Of a DNA stretch of 64,000 nt, positions 44,265-53,667 are shown piece after piece. A program made the translations under genes and the position numbers. This stretch comes from Bacilli bacterium. Its GTDB lineage: Bacteria > Bacillota_I > Bacilli_A > RF39 > UBA660. The stretch is from the NCBI GenBank assembly GCA_900768815.1, contig CAAGEE010000004.1, positions 62,001 through 126,000 on the forward strand, given 5' to 3'. Position 1 is the first letter of the stretch, and each line of letters begins with the position of its first letter. The notes under the pieces were generated by a model. The model did not search any database. It had not been told where the DNA came from and saw only the letters and a program-made list of their open reading frames with translations.

Positions 44265-45260
44265 ATGAGTTTTATTAATGATATTAAGTTAAAAGCTAAG
44301 AACGATTTAAAGACTATTATTCTACCCGAATCTATGGATAAAAGAGTGCTTAAGGCGGCCGGAATTGTTGCTAGGGAAGGTATTGCTAGAGTAATAGTTG
44401 TTGGCGAGGCTAATAAAATTAAGGAATTAGATAGTAATTTTGATTTTAATTTGATTAGTGTAATTAATCCTGAAACATATGAAGATACAGATAATATTAT
44501 TAATGAGTTGGTTAACTTACGTAAAGATAAAGGATTAACTTATAATGAGGCTAGAGAATTAGTTTTAAATGACTATATGTATTTTAGTTGTATGTTGGTA
44601 AAATTTGGGATTGCAGACGGTATTGTATCTGGGGCATGTCACTCTACTGCCAATACTCTAAGACCCGCTTTACAAATAATAAAAACTAAAGCTAATACAC
44701 CTTTAGTTTCTACATTTTTTATAATGTGTGTTCCTGATTGTAGTTATGGAAGTAATGGAATGTTTGCTTTTGCTGATGGTGGTTTAGTACAAAATCCAAA
44801 TTCTTCTGAACTTGCTGAAATTGCTAAATGTACGGCAGATAGTTTTAAACTTCTTACTGGTAATGAGGCCATGGTAGCAATGATTTCTCATTCTACTAAA
44901 GGTAGTGCAAAACATATTGACGTTACTAAAGTGGTTGAAGCTTTTAAGATTGCTAATGATAAGTATCCAGAATACAATATTGATGGTGAATTACAGGTTG
45001 ACGCTGCTATAGTTCCCGAGGTTGCTAAAATAAAAGCTCCCAACAGTTTGGTAGCAGGGCATGCTAATGTATTGATATTTCCAGACTTAGATGCTGGTAA
45101 TGCTGCTTATAAACTGGTACAACGTTTAGCTAAAGCTGAAGCATATGGTCCATTGTGTCAAGGAATCAATGCTCCAATTAATGATTTATCTAGGGGATGT
45201 TCTGTTGAAGATATAGTTGGTGTTGTTGCTATTACAGCTGTTCAGGCTCAGAACAATTAA
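44265..45260 (+). CDS. pta: Phosphate acetyltransferase
   Basis: A 331-residue short-form Pta that converts acetyl-CoA and phosphate to acetyl phosphate. IILPESMDKRVLKAAGIV near 16-33, GIADGIVSGACHSTANTLRPALQI near 114-137 and LQVDAAIVPEVAKIKAPNS near 247-265 are family motifs. The ATG at 44265 has GAGG upstream; an in-frame ATG earlier lies inside lemA. ackA is not beside it. Confidence 0.95.
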   Translation: MSFINDIKLKAKNDLKTIILPESMDKRVLKAAGIVAREGIARVIVVGEANKIKELDSNFDFNLISVINPETYEDTDNIINELVNLRKDKGLTYNEARELVLNDYMYFSCMLVKFGIADGIVSGACHSTANTLRPALQIIKTKANTPLVSTFFIMCVPDCSYGSNGMFAFADGGLVQNPNSSELAEIAKCTADSFKLLTGNEAMVAMISHSTKGSAKHIDVTKVVEAFKIANDKYPEYNIDGELQVDAAIVPEVAKIKAPNSLVAGHANVLIFPDLDAGNAAYKLVQRLAKAEAYGPLCQGINAPINDLSRGCSVEDIVGVVAITAVQAQNN

Positions 45261-45292
45261 ATATACATTATATAATTTATAAGATTAGAGAA

Positions 45293-45333
45293 AAATAAAG
45301 AAAAAAGCAAAAATATTGCTTTTTTCTTTATTT
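45293..45333. terminator. Bidirectional terminator between pta and ung
   Basis: AAAGAAAAAAGCAA and TTGCTTTTTTCTTT arms around a five-base loop, with T run on both strands. Confidence 0.9.
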
Positions 45334-45335
45334 TT

Positions 45336-45998
45336 TTATTCAACTCTCCAATCCACTTCTTTAATACCCCTACTTTTTAAAAAGGCATTTGTTTTTGAAA
45401 ATGGTTTACTTCCAAAAAAACCATTATAAGCTGAAAATGGGGATGGATGTGGTGACTCAATGACATAATGAATTGGGTTTGTTATTAGACTTTTTTTATT
45501 TCTGGCATATGAACCCCATAGTATAAAAACTACAGGCGTTGTCTTGGTGTTTATTATTTTTATAACATCATCTGTAAACGTTTCCCAACCATGATTTTTA
45601 TGGGATGTTGGATTATGTTCTTCTACTGTTAAAACTGCATTAAGTAGTAAAACCCCCTCTTTAGCCCAAGGTTTAAGTGAGTTTAGTTCTGGAAATGGTA
45701 TTTTCAAATCACTTTCTAGTTCCTTAAAAATGTTTTTTAATGATGGTGGTTTTAATACTTCGTTACTTACTGAAAAAGATAGGCCCTCTGCTTGATTAGG
45801 TCCGTGATATGGATCTTGACCTAAAATTACTACTTTGATGTCATTAAAGTCAGTATAACGAAATGCATTAAATACATCACTTTGTTTAGGATAAATTGTT
45901 TTAGTTTTATATTCTTCCTTAACAAAGTTCATTAAATTTTGAAAGTAATCTTTTTTAAACTCTTCTTTTAATAAATCATCCCAACTATTACCTATCAT
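45336..45998 (-). CDS. ung: Uracil-DNA glycosylase
   Basis: A 220-residue family 1 UDG that removes uracil from DNA. VVILGQDPYHGPNQAEGLSFSV near 55-76 holds the catalytic Asp; FILWGSYARNK near 155 and SPHPSPFSAYNGFFGSKPFS near 180-199 hold the catalytic His and binding loop. GGAGG precedes the ATG. Length and motifs are typical. Confidence 0.97.
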   Translation of the reverse strand: MIGNSWDDLLKEEFKKDYFQNLMNFVKEEYKTKTIYPKQSDVFNAFRYTDFNDIKVVILGQDPYHGPNQAEGLSFSVSNEVLKPPSLKNIFKELESDLKIPFPELNSLKPWAKEGVLLLNAVLTVEEHNPTSHKNHGWETFTDDVIKIINTKTTPVVFILWGSYARNKKSLITNPIHYVIESPHPSPFSAYNGFFGSKPFSKTNAFLKSRGIKEVDWRVE

Positions 45999-46007
45999 TT
46001 GAACCTC

Positions 46008-46463
46008 CTATTTATGATAACTTTCATTATTCATTATTTTATATGCTCTATATATTTGCTCTAATAATAGTACTCTAAATAATTGATGAGGAAATGTCAT
46101 TTTTGATACTGACAAATGTAATCTTGATTTAGCTTTTATTTCGGGACTTAGTCCATAGCTTCCACCAATTATAAAGACAATATTACTGCTTTCTAGTTGA
46201 ATTCCTTCTAGTTTTTTGGAAAACTCTACTGAATTTAGTTGTTCTCCCTCTATTTCCATTGTTATTATATAGTCTTTCTCAGTTAAGTGCTTTTTTATTT
46301 TTTCACCTTCTAATTGAATGGCTTTATTAATTTCAACTAATCCTTCGTCTTTTAATTCTATTATTTCAAGATTAGTGTATTTTTGAAGACGTTTTTGATA
46401 TTCTGTTATGGCATCTTTTAAATATTTCTCTTTTATTGTTCCGATAGTTATTATCTTTATCAT
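46008..46463 (-). CDS. rlmH: 23S rRNA pseudouridine-1915 N3-methyltransferase
   Basis: A 151-residue SPOUT enzyme that methylates pseudouridine 1915 of 23S rRNA. FIIGGSYGLSPEI near 98-110 is the SAM-binding knot, and FPHQLFRVLLLEQIYRAYKIMNNESYHK at the end is the family hallmark. It lies between the walJ-like gene and ung, as in many Firmicutes near the origin. Confidence 0.96.
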   Translation of the reverse strand: MIKIITIGTIKEKYLKDAITEYQKRLQKYTNLEIIELKDEGLVEINKAIQLEGEKIKKHLTEKDYIITMEIEGEQLNSVEFSKKLEGIQLESSNIVFIIGGSYGLSPEIKAKSRLHLSVSKMTFPHQLFRVLLLEQIYRAYKIMNNESYHK

Positions 46464-46464
46464 A

Positions 46465-47220
46465 TTACACCTCTATTATCACGGTAGATTCATGTTGTCT
46501 AGCAACCAATATTTCAATTGATTTATCACTTAGTAAGTCTTTCGTTGTATTATAAGCAAGCTCCTCGGTATTGTTCGTTTCACTTAAATGGGCTAAAACT
46601 ATCATCTTTGTATTATTCCCAATTATTTTTTGAAGATATTTAGCAGTTGTTGTATTTGACAAGTGTCCTTTATCACTGATTACTCTTTCTTTTAAGAATC
46701 TAGGATATGGTCCGTCCATTAACATTTTTTCATCATGATTGCTCTCTATAATATAGCATTCTTTTTTGATCATTTTAGTTAAATATTTACGATTAATGTA
46801 ACCCGTATCTGTTACGTATACTAGGCTTTTATTATTATTCTCGATAATATAACCAACTGATGCTGGAGCATCATGCGATGTATGAATTAGTTCTATTTTT
46901 AAATCATTAATTTTGAAATTATCTTCTATAAAAATGCAGTCATCTCTTGAAATTAGTTCTTTAAGACTATCGTACATTTTTATTGGTATATATACTTTTA
47001 ATCTGGTATGTTTTACTAATGATGCTAAACCATTAGTATGGTCTTTATGGCAATGGGTAATTAATATTCCTGTAAAATCATTTAAAGAAAGGGAATCTTC
47101 TTCTAAACTCTTTTTTAAAGTTTGGTAAGAAATTCCCATATCTATTATTATCTTTGCTTCATCTGATATGATAACTGTACAGTTACCTTTTGAACCAGAT
47201 GCTAAAACTTTAAACTTCAT
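46465..47220 (-). CDS. walJ: Metallo-beta-lactamase fold protein of the WalJ/YycJ family
   Basis: A 251-residue hydrolase-like protein. LITHCHKDHTNGL near 54-66 is the zinc-binding HxHxDH; VYVTDTGY near 136 gives the metal Asp; ESNHDEKML near 158 follows. WalJ/YycJ is an exonuclease-like protein linked to DNA replication and cell-wall regulation in Bacilli. The walRKHI genes themselves are not in this window. rlmH follows by one base. Confidence 0.9.
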   Translation of the reverse strand: MKFKVLASGSKGNCTVIISDEAKIIIDMGISYQTLKKSLEEDSLSLNDFTGILITHCHKDHTNGLASLVKHTRLKVYIPIKMYDSLKELISRDDCIFIEDNFKINDLKIELIHTSHDAPASVGYIIENNNKSLVYVTDTGYINRKYLTKMIKKECYIIESNHDEKMLMDGPYPRFLKERVISDKGHLSNTTTAKYLQKIIGNNTKMIVLAHLSETNNTEELAYNTTKDLLSDKSIEILVARQHESTVIIEV

Positions 47221-47221
47221 T

Positions 47222-48739
47222 TTAATAGTAAGCCATTGGATTTAACGCTCTACTACCTGGATAATAAGGGAATCCTCTCCAAATAGAGAAGTGTAAATGT
47301 ACTCCTGTTGCCCATCCTGTTTGACCCATACCAGCAATAATTTGTCCTTTTGAAACTGTATCTCCTACTTTTACGTATCTACAACCAGGACATAAGTGTG
47401 CATACATTGTGTAGTATCCATTATGATGGTCTATTGTTATGTACTCACCATTTGTACCATATCCACCAGCAAAACTACCATATGTACGTTTTGATTCTAC
47501 GACAGTACCGTCCATAGCAGCAAAAACATTTGAGCCATATCCACAACCAGCTATATCAACACCATCGTGTAAGATTCCCCAACGATAACCAAATGGTGAT
47601 GAAATAGATGCACATGATGCAGGCCAGCCCCATTCTCCTTTTGTTGGTAGCACTGAACCATAACCGTTGTACATTGATTTTTTACCACCTTTAATAATAA
47701 TTTCATTAATGGGTTCTTTTATTACTTCTGTTCCAGCAGGTGTGATATTAGTTGTTGCTCCATTAACCTTAGTTATTATTTGAGTAACACGATTTAGGCC
47801 ATTTGATCCTTTTTGTTGAATTTCAGTATATCCAAGATATTTAGAATCATCATACTTAGTTTCTGTTGTATATTTCTTTTCTTCTTGAATTACAACGTAA
47901 TCTTTTTCAACAACATTAAATTGAGGCTTTAAAATACCTAACGTTACTTCTTGCCCAGCATATAATAAACTTTTGGCATTTGATATTGAAGGGTTAGAAA
48001 TTAAAAATTCTTCTGTAGACATCTTATTATCAAATGCTACATCTTCAATCGTATCGCCAGCTTTTACTGTATATTTTTGTTGGTCTTCGGTTGTTCCAAA
48101 CAATAAGTATTTACTTAATTCTTTTTCTTCTTGATAAATTTTTTTATCAACGGGTACTTTTTGCTTTCTAATTGTTATAGTGTTTTCTATATAAATCTTT
48201 TCAATTATCTTTCCAACATCTTCTATTTCTTTTTGGGTATCATTTACAAACGCATTGTACTCATCTTCTGGAATAAAAGATTTTACGATATTATTTACAG
48301 AATTTGAAAATACTTTTTTATCTAATACATATATTGTTTGGTTTTTACCTTTAATTGTTTTTCCAGCACTGTCTTTTGAGTCAACACCTTTTATTTTAAC
48401 AGCATATCCAGAGATGGTAAATGGAGAAATATCTTTGATTTTATTATAGATTTTCTCTACTGAAGTTAAATCATCATCATAAGTTATTTCTTTAACTATA
48501 TCTAGTTCAGATGGAACATATACTTTTTTTACATTGTATTTTTCTTTTATTTCGGCTTGTTTTTTATTAATATATTTTTCTAAACTATCTTTAGATTTTA
48601 TTATGCCTAGTGATTTTCCTTTTAAATAAACTCTATAGACAGTATGTGTATTCTGTCTTTTAGTAGTAAAACCTGTTACTAGGAAAAGTGATAATACTAA
48701 CATTACTGCTACTAAAAGGCTTAACTTTTTATATTTCAC
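47222..48739 (-). CDS. Cell-wall M23 endopeptidase with LysM and G5 domains
   Basis: A 505-residue exported protein. A signal-like helix at about 7-25 is followed by a G5-type/YcbB-like region, a LysM (YTVKAGDTIEDVAFDNKMSTEEF, about 222-245) and a G5 domain (about 275-355), then the M23 domain (about 375-505) with GILHDGVDIAG, HLCPGCRYVKVGD and TGVHLHFSIW, an intact zinc site. It probably cuts peptide cross-links in peptidoglycan. Its stop and the walJ start are adjacent. Confidence 0.9.
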   Translation of the reverse strand: MKYKKLSLLVAVMLVLSLFLVTGFTTKRQNTHTVYRVYLKGKSLGIIKSKDSLEKYINKKQAEIKEKYNVKKVYVPSELDIVKEITYDDDLTSVEKIYNKIKDISPFTISGYAVKIKGVDSKDSAGKTIKGKNQTIYVLDKKVFSNSVNNIVKSFIPEDEYNAFVNDTQKEIEDVGKIIEKIYIENTITIRKQKVPVDKKIYQEEKELSKYLLFGTTEDQQKYTVKAGDTIEDVAFDNKMSTEEFLISNPSISNAKSLLYAGQEVTLGILKPQFNVVEKDYVVIQEEKKYTTETKYDDSKYLGYTEIQQKGSNGLNRVTQIITKVNGATTNITPAGTEVIKEPINEIIIKGGKKSMYNGYGSVLPTKGEWGWPASCASISSPFGYRWGILHDGVDIAGCGYGSNVFAAMDGTVVESKRTYGSFAGGYGTNGEYITIDHHNGYYTMYAHLCPGCRYVKVGDTVSKGQIIAGMGQTGWATGVHLHFSIWRGFPYYPGSRALNPMAYY

Positions 48740-50094
48740 TAATTTGCCTCCTTATTCTCCTTTTCTCGTTTTAAGTTTAAAAACGTTGAAGTATTTTTTT
48801 TAAATAATAGTTCTATTGTTGTTGTCGGTCCATTACGATGTTTTCCTATTATTAATTCACTTATACTTGTATTATCTTCTGTTCTTGCTTCTTTATTATA
48901 ATAATCATCTCTATATAAGAATGAAACAATATCTGCATCTTGCTCTATTGAACCAGACTCTCTTAAGTCACTCATTATTGGTCGTTTATCTTCTCTTCCT
49001 TCTACACTACGTGATAATTGAGATAAGGCTATTATTGGTACATTTAGTTCCATTGCTAAAGTCTTTAGACTACGAGAAATATCTGAAACCTCTTGTTGAC
49101 GATTGGCTCCATAGTTTTTACCACCAGAAATTAACTGTAAGTAGTCAATTACGACCAAAGCTAGGCCTTTTTCACTACTTGCTAGACGACGGCATTTAGC
49201 TCTTATTTCACCAATTGTAATACCTGGAGTATCATCGATTACTAAATTGGTATTTGATAGTTGTGAAATTGCTTCATTAATTCTTTTCCAGTCATTATTC
49301 ATCAAATTACCAGTACGAAGTTTAAAACCCTCTATTTGACCTAGTGATGATAAAATACGCATTGCTAATTGCTCAGCACTCATTTCTAAGTTGAATACAG
49401 CTACACTTTTATTTTGTGTCATAGCTGCATGAGTTGCTAAATTTAGAGCAAATGCAGTTTTTCCCATAGCTGGTCTTGCGGCAATGATAATGAATTCATT
49501 AGGGTGAAGTCCTGTTGTTAATTTATCTAAGTCATACCAACCTGTTGCTAGTCCAGTTATTTCATTTTTAAATTCTGATAAACGTTCTAAATCAGATTGT
49601 GTTTTCGCTAAAACTTCTTTTATTGATCTAAATTCGCTTGACTTACGTTTTTTAACGATGTTTAAAATTTTCTTTTCAGAACTATCTAGTATTTCATTGA
49701 TACTTTCATCATTACGATATCCTTCAGTTGCTATTTCATTTGCTGTTTCTATTAATTTCCTTAATACAGCATTTTCCTCCACTGTTTGAATATAATAATC
49801 CACATTACTTGCAGTTGGTACAAAGTTTAATACTTCTGTTAGATATTCAACTCCACCTACTTCATTTAATTCATTTTTTTTCTTTAAATAACTAGTTATT
49901 GTTGTTAAGTCTATTGGCGTTTTTTCTTCTTGAAGTGCAATCATTGAAGAAAATATTTTTGCATTTTTTTCGTTATAGAATGATTCTGGTAATAAGTTTT
50001 CTGTAGCTTTTTGTAGGGCGTATTTTGATAAAAAACATGCTCCTAATACAGATTCTTCAGCTTCTAAGTTGTTGGGCATAACTTTATTAACCAT
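48739..50094 (-). CDS. dnaB: Replicative DNA helicase DnaB
   Basis: A 451-residue hexameric helicase. The N-terminal domain (1-145; PNNLEAEESVLG) and RecA-like C-terminal domain with Walker A ARPAMGKTAFALNLA near 207 and VIDYLQLISG near 315 are normal. DLRESGSIEQDADIVSFLYRDDYY near 380 is a signature. Called dnaC in Bacillus. It is cotranscribed with rplI and the DHH gene. Confidence 0.96.
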   Translation of the reverse strand: MVNKVMPNNLEAEESVLGACFLSKYALQKATENLLPESFYNEKNAKIFSSMIALQEEKTPIDLTTITSYLKKKNELNEVGGVEYLTEVLNFVPTASNVDYYIQTVEENAVLRKLIETANEIATEGYRNDESINEILDSSEKKILNIVKKRKSSEFRSIKEVLAKTQSDLERLSEFKNEITGLATGWYDLDKLTTGLHPNEFIIIAARPAMGKTAFALNLATHAAMTQNKSVAVFNLEMSAEQLAMRILSSLGQIEGFKLRTGNLMNNDWKRINEAISQLSNTNLVIDDTPGITIGEIRAKCRRLASSEKGLALVVIDYLQLISGGKNYGANRQQEVSDISRSLKTLAMELNVPIIALSQLSRSVEGREDKRPIMSDLRESGSIEQDADIVSFLYRDDYYNKEARTEDNTSISELIIGKHRNGPTTTIELLFKKNTSTFLNLKREKENKEAN

Positions 50095-50104
50095 ATATTT
50101 TTCC

Positions 50105-50545
50105 TCACTTTACTAAATGAACTTTTATTGTTCCTGTTATTCCAGCGTATAATGTAATGTCTACATTATGAAAACCAAGACTAGATATTTGTTTACTGTT
50201 ATCTATTTGATTTTTTTCTATTTTGAAGCCTTGAGCTTGTAGTTCATCTTTTATTTGTTTTTGACTTATACTACCAAATACTTTGTCACCCTCACCAGTT
50301 TTTACTTTAAATTCCAAAACTACTTTTTCTAGTTTTTGTTTTAGTTCTTCTGCTTGTTGTTTGTTGCTTTTATCTTCTTCTGCCTTTTTTGCTTTTTCAT
50401 GTTCTAATTTCGATAAATTTTCTTTTGTTTTAACTACGGCATAACCGTTTTTTATAAGAAAATTTTGGGCGTAACCATCTTTTACATTTTTTATTTGTCC
50501 CTTTTTACCTTGGTTTTTTAAGTCTTTTATAAAAATTACTTCCAT
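50105..50545 (-). CDS. rplI: Large ribosomal subunit protein bL9
   Basis: A 146-residue L9. MEVIFIKDLKNQGKKGQIKNVKDGYAQNFLI opens the chain, with the long connecting helix and a C-terminal rRNA-binding domain (FGSISQKQIKDELQAQG). The ATG at 50545 has GGAGGGTG upstream; a GTG in it is not used. The ribosome binding site overlaps the end of the DHH gene. Confidence 0.95.
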   Translation of the reverse strand: MEVIFIKDLKNQGKKGQIKNVKDGYAQNFLIKNGYAVVKTKENLSKLEHEKAKKAEEDKSNKQQAEELKQKLEKVVLEFKVKTGEGDKVFGSISQKQIKDELQAQGFKIEKNQIDNSKQISSLGFHNVDITLYAGITGTIKVHLVK

Positions 50546-50546
50546 T

Positions 50547-51536
50547 TTATTCACCCTCCTGAACTTCTATTTCTTTTTTTAGCATTTGCTCTACTTTGCC
50601 AATTGTTGTTTTTTCAAATTTTGCAGCACCATTGTAGGTATCTCCGCCTCCACCTAGTTTTTCTAAAATTTTACTTATGTTGTAGTTTCCTAGACTTCTA
50701 GCGCTTATTCCTACTGTGTCTTTACCAATTTTACCTATTACAAAAGATGCTTCTATATTATTGAAAAATAGTAATGTATCAGCAACTTTAGCTAAGTCTT
50801 CACGTCTATATATTGTATATGGCGTTGCTTTTGTAAAGGCTATTCTATGATTTATCGTTTCAATATCTGCTAATAATTTTTGACGCTCTGTATATTCCAT
50901 TATATCTTGTTTTAGTAAATATTGAACTTTTTTAGCACTAGCCCCCAAACTTGTTAGATAATATGCTGCATAGAATGTTTCAGCTGTTGTTTTTAAAGTA
51001 AAGTTGTTAGTGTCTAGAACTATTCCCGAAAGTAGAACAGTTGCATAGTATGGTTCTAATTCTACATCATAAAATTCTATTAGTTGAGTAATCATTTCGC
51101 AGGAACTAGATACTTCATTATCAATTATTGTAACGGCATTTTTTATCGTTGATTTTGATATATCGTGATGATCGATGACTACTTTTCTTTCAATTTTCTT
51201 TAGTAAGTCTTTGCTTTGTACTAATTCATCTTTATTTGTATCTAATATTATTAATAAGTTCTTTTGAGCATTTGGATGTAGGTATCTAGCAATATCTTCG
51301 CTTCTAATAATTTTGATACATCCTTCTAGTTCTCTTAGTACTTTTTCTACGCCAAGTTCATGATTTTTATCATCTATTATTATATAACAATCTTTTTTCT
51401 TTTGACCTAAGATTGTACTTAGTCCTATGCAGCTACCTAAAGCATCTAGATCTAAGTCTTTATGGGCCATCAAAAAAATATTTTTACTTTTACGAATACT
51501 TCTATTTAGTTCTCGCCTTTTATCAATAATTCCCAT
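50547..51536 (-). CDS. Standalone DHH/DHHA1 phosphodiesterase (GdpP-like catalytic part)
   Basis: A 329-residue protein equivalent to the C-terminal half of GdpP, which breaks down cyclic di-AMP. AHKDLDLDALGSC near 24-36 (DHH), VIDHHDISKS near 118-127 and LEKLGGGGDTYNGAAKF near 285-301 (DHHA1) hold the metal and substrate sites. The membrane helices, PAS and GGDEF domains of full GdpP (about 650 residues) are absent. The gene has its own start 85 bases after rpsR and is followed by rplI, the location of gdpP in Bacillus. It may instead act on pApA or nanoRNA. Confidence 0.8.
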   Translation of the reverse strand: MGIIDKRRELNRSIRKSKNIFLMAHKDLDLDALGSCIGLSTILGQKKKDCYIIIDDKNHELGVEKVLRELEGCIKIIRSEDIARYLHPNAQKNLLIILDTNKDELVQSKDLLKKIERKVVIDHHDISKSTIKNAVTIIDNEVSSSCEMITQLIEFYDVELEPYYATVLLSGIVLDTNNFTLKTTAETFYAAYYLTSLGASAKKVQYLLKQDIMEYTERQKLLADIETINHRIAFTKATPYTIYRREDLAKVADTLLFFNNIEASFVIGKIGKDTVGISARSLGNYNISKILEKLGGGGDTYNGAAKFEKTTIGKVEQMLKKEIEVQEGE

Positions 51537-51621
51537 ATAGCCTCCTATCGAATTTCAAATATATTATATAATAATTCGGACTATTTGTCTAATAAAAAAG
51601 CATACCATTGCTGGTACACTC

Positions 51622-51840
51622 TTATCTTGTATAAGGCATTAATGCAATTGCACGTGCTCTTTTTACTTGTTTTGCTATATATCTTTGATGTAAGGCACAG
51701 TTTCCTGTTACACGTCTTGGTACAATTTTACCTTTTTCATTTGTATATCTTCTCAAAGTTTCTGGATCTTTATAATCAACTACTGCATTTTTTGTGCACA
51801 TCATACAAACTTTTTTCTTTCTACGATTAAATTCTGCCAT
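51622..51840 (-). CDS. rpsR: Small ribosomal subunit protein bS18
   Basis: A 72-residue S18. CMMCTKNAVVDYKDPETLRRYTNEKGKIVPRRVTGNCALHQRYIAKQVKRAR is the standard S18 pattern, which binds 16S rRNA with S6. Preceded by AGGAGG. The cysteines near 13-16 are in the zinc-binding arrangement. Confidence 0.97.
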   Translation of the reverse strand: MAEFNRRKKKVCMMCTKNAVVDYKDPETLRRYTNEKGKIVPRRVTGNCALHQRYIAKQVKRARAIALMPYTR

Positions 51841-51855
51841 TGTTTATCCTCCTTT

Positions 51856-52332
51856 TTAGAATGGTAATTCATCATCACTAATTTCAATACTTGAACCAAA
51901 GTCAGCAAATGGATTACTGTCTACATCTGTTCCTTTAGGTTCTTTAGCTCCACCAAAATCATATGGAGTTGGACCATTATCTTGTGATGGTGTATTATTT
52001 ACGTTATTTGAGGAAGATTTTGATCCTAAGAATTCTACATTATCAGCAATTACCTCTGTAACATATCTTTTTTGACCATTGTTATCATCGTAACTTCTTA
52101 CTTGAATACGACCCTCTATTGCAGCTTGACTACCTTGTGTTAAATAGTTTTTAACATTTTCAGCTTGTTTTCTCCATACTACAACAGGAATAAAGTCAGC
52201 TTCTCTTTCGCCAGATTGACTAGTGAAAGGTCTATTAACAGCTAAAGAGAATGTTGCTACTGGAGTATTATTACCTGTATATCTTAATTCAGGATCTCTT
52301 GCTAATCTTCCTATTAAAAATACTTTATTCAT
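51856..52332 (-). CDS. ssb: Single-stranded DNA-binding protein
   Basis: A 158-residue SSB. The OB fold occupies about 1-108 (NKVFLIGRLARDPELRYT, VVVWRKQAENVKNYLTQGS). A glycine/asparagine linker leads to the acidic tip DDELPF that docks partner proteins. It lies between rpsF and rpsR, the usual operon. GAGGTA precedes the ATG. Confidence 0.97.
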   Translation of the reverse strand: MNKVFLIGRLARDPELRYTGNNTPVATFSLAVNRPFTSQSGEREADFIPVVVWRKQAENVKNYLTQGSQAAIEGRIQVRSYDDNNGQKRYVTEVIADNVEFLGSKSSSNNVNNTPSQDNGPTPYDFGGAKEPKGTDVDSNPFADFGSSIEISDDELPF

Positions 52333-52351
52333 ATTTTCTTACCTCTTTCTA

Positions 52352-52639
52352 TTAGTCTTCTACTTTTACAACTAAATGACGAAGTAGGCTTTCATTGATT
52401 CTAGCTACACGCTCAAATTCTTTTGTAGCTTTGCTTTCAGCTTCAACTACGAATAGATAATAGTATCCAGTCTTAAACTTATTTATTTCATAAGCTAATT
52501 CTTTTTGTCCTAATGATTTTTCTTCTAAAAACTTAGCACCATTATCAGCTAAAACCTTTTTCATATCATCGGCAGTCTTTTTGATTTCTGCTTCCTCCAT
52601 GTCAGGTCTTACGATAAACATAACTTCATATTTATTCAT
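52352..52639 (-). CDS. rpsF: Small ribosomal subunit protein bS6
   Basis: A 95-residue S6. MNKYEVMFIVRPDMEEAEIK opens the ferredoxin-like fold, and KTGYYYLFVVEAES and RINESLLRHLVVKVED follow. The ATG at 52639 has GGAGGTG upstream; a GTG within it is not used. First gene of the rpsF-ssb-rpsR operon. Confidence 0.97.
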   Translation of the reverse strand: MNKYEVMFIVRPDMEEAEIKKTADDMKKVLADNGAKFLEEKSLGQKELAYEINKFKTGYYYLFVVEAESKATKEFERVARINESLLRHLVVKVED

Positions 52640-52647
52640 TGTTTGCA

Positions 52648-52709
52648 CCTCCTTTTGGACTATTCGGCTGTAATTATAGCATTACAGCAAGGAGTATTTT
52701 AAATACTCG
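52648..52709 (-). ncRNA. Putative S6:S18 leader RNA
   Basis: From a promoter at 52715-52743 the leader has two hairpins: GAGTATT/AATACTC and GCTGTAAT/ATTACAGC, each next to a CCGA. S6:S18 leaders in many bacteria hold a conserved CCGA that S6-S18 binds for feedback. Position fits; the exact motif was not verified by covariance. Confidence 0.5.
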
Positions 52710-52714
52710 GTTGT

Positions 52715-52743
52715 ATTATAACAAAGTTATTTTTTTTTGTCTA
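52715..52743 (-). promoter_or_regulatory. Promoter of the rpsF operon
   Basis: On the minus strand TAGACA (52738-52743), 17 bases, TATAAT (52715-52720). Confidence 0.7.
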
Positions 52744-52879
52744 TAATTTTACCTTAATATCTTATAAAATTTAGATATATTATAGTACTTTTTATAGTTG
52801 TGATAACTTTTACAATCAAAAAAAATAAAAGTATTCTATTTTTGAATTTACTTTTATTTATAACTTTAGTTTTAGATTT

Positions 52880-53656
52880 TTATTTTTTGTAGAAAAAACC
52901 TACAAAATTCTGGCCTTTTTTTTCTTGATTTCCTTGGTATTCTGCTAGATGTGAATAATAATTTTTATTTGTGTATGTATCAATTTTACTCACATTTATA
53001 TGCTTTATATTTATGCTTGCTAATTGTTCAATAATTGCTTTTACTAAATCTATTTTATATATTCCATTTTCTTCATAAATGCAGTTTTTCCAAACTTCTG
53101 GTGCAGTTGCCCATTTTGGATAACAATCATATGCGTAACTTTCTTTTTTTATGCAACTTCCTATATATACATATATATTAGATACATCACTATTATATTC
53201 TTTTATTAAAGCTTCTATCGTTTGAATTGGTAACTTTCTATTTATATAACTTGCTCCGCAATGAGATAAAGCAGTAACTCCATTTTTTCTGTCTTCTGCA
53301 ATTATTACTGGACAATCAGACATTTGATTTCCTACAATTACATTCTTATATTTATTTGAAAGAATTAAGATATCTGCTGGTAATTCTTCTAACCAATAGT
53401 CTTCTTGTTGCATGTTTTTTTCTGATATAACTATGTACTTTCCATCCTTATAATTTAATTTATTACTAGGAGTTTTTTGTAATGCTTGAAACATATGAAG
53501 ACCATTGATATTATATTTTTCTCCTATTTTTTGTCTTGTCTTTTTAAATATGGTGTTTATTTCTGGTTGAGTGAGATTTTTATTGTAGAACTTTTTATTT
53601 CTACTCATTATTCCATCTTTTATTCCTGTTTCAAATATTTTGATTTGAGAATCCAT
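52880..53656 (-). CDS. YfiH/LACC1-type multicopper-like nucleoside phosphorylase/peptidoglycan-editing family protein
   Basis: A 258-residue protein of the polyphenol oxidase/LACC1/YlmD family. SDCPVIIAEDRKNG near 112-125, ALSHCGAS near 128-136 and YIGSCIKKESYAYD near 165-179 hold the conserved Cys/His metal ligands. LACC1 relatives act as purine nucleoside phosphorylases or deaminases. Usually one gene per genome; it sits near ychF. Function otherwise open. Confidence 0.75.
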   Translation of the reverse strand: MDSQIKIFETGIKDGIMSRNKKFYNKNLTQPEINTIFKKTRQKIGEKYNINGLHMFQALQKTPSNKLNYKDGKYIVISEKNMQQEDYWLEELPADILILSNKYKNVIVGNQMSDCPVIIAEDRKNGVTALSHCGASYINRKLPIQTIEALIKEYNSDVSNIYVYIGSCIKKESYAYDCYPKWATAPEVWKNCIYEENGIYKIDLVKAIIEQLASINIKHINVSKIDTYTNKNYYSHLAEYQGNQEKKGQNFVGFFYKK

Positions 53657-53667
53657 TCTTTTACCCT

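Noticed and set aside
48816..49199. 127-codon plus-strand frame opposite dnaB
   Set aside because: Leu/Tyr/His-rich antisense translation across a conserved helicase gene.
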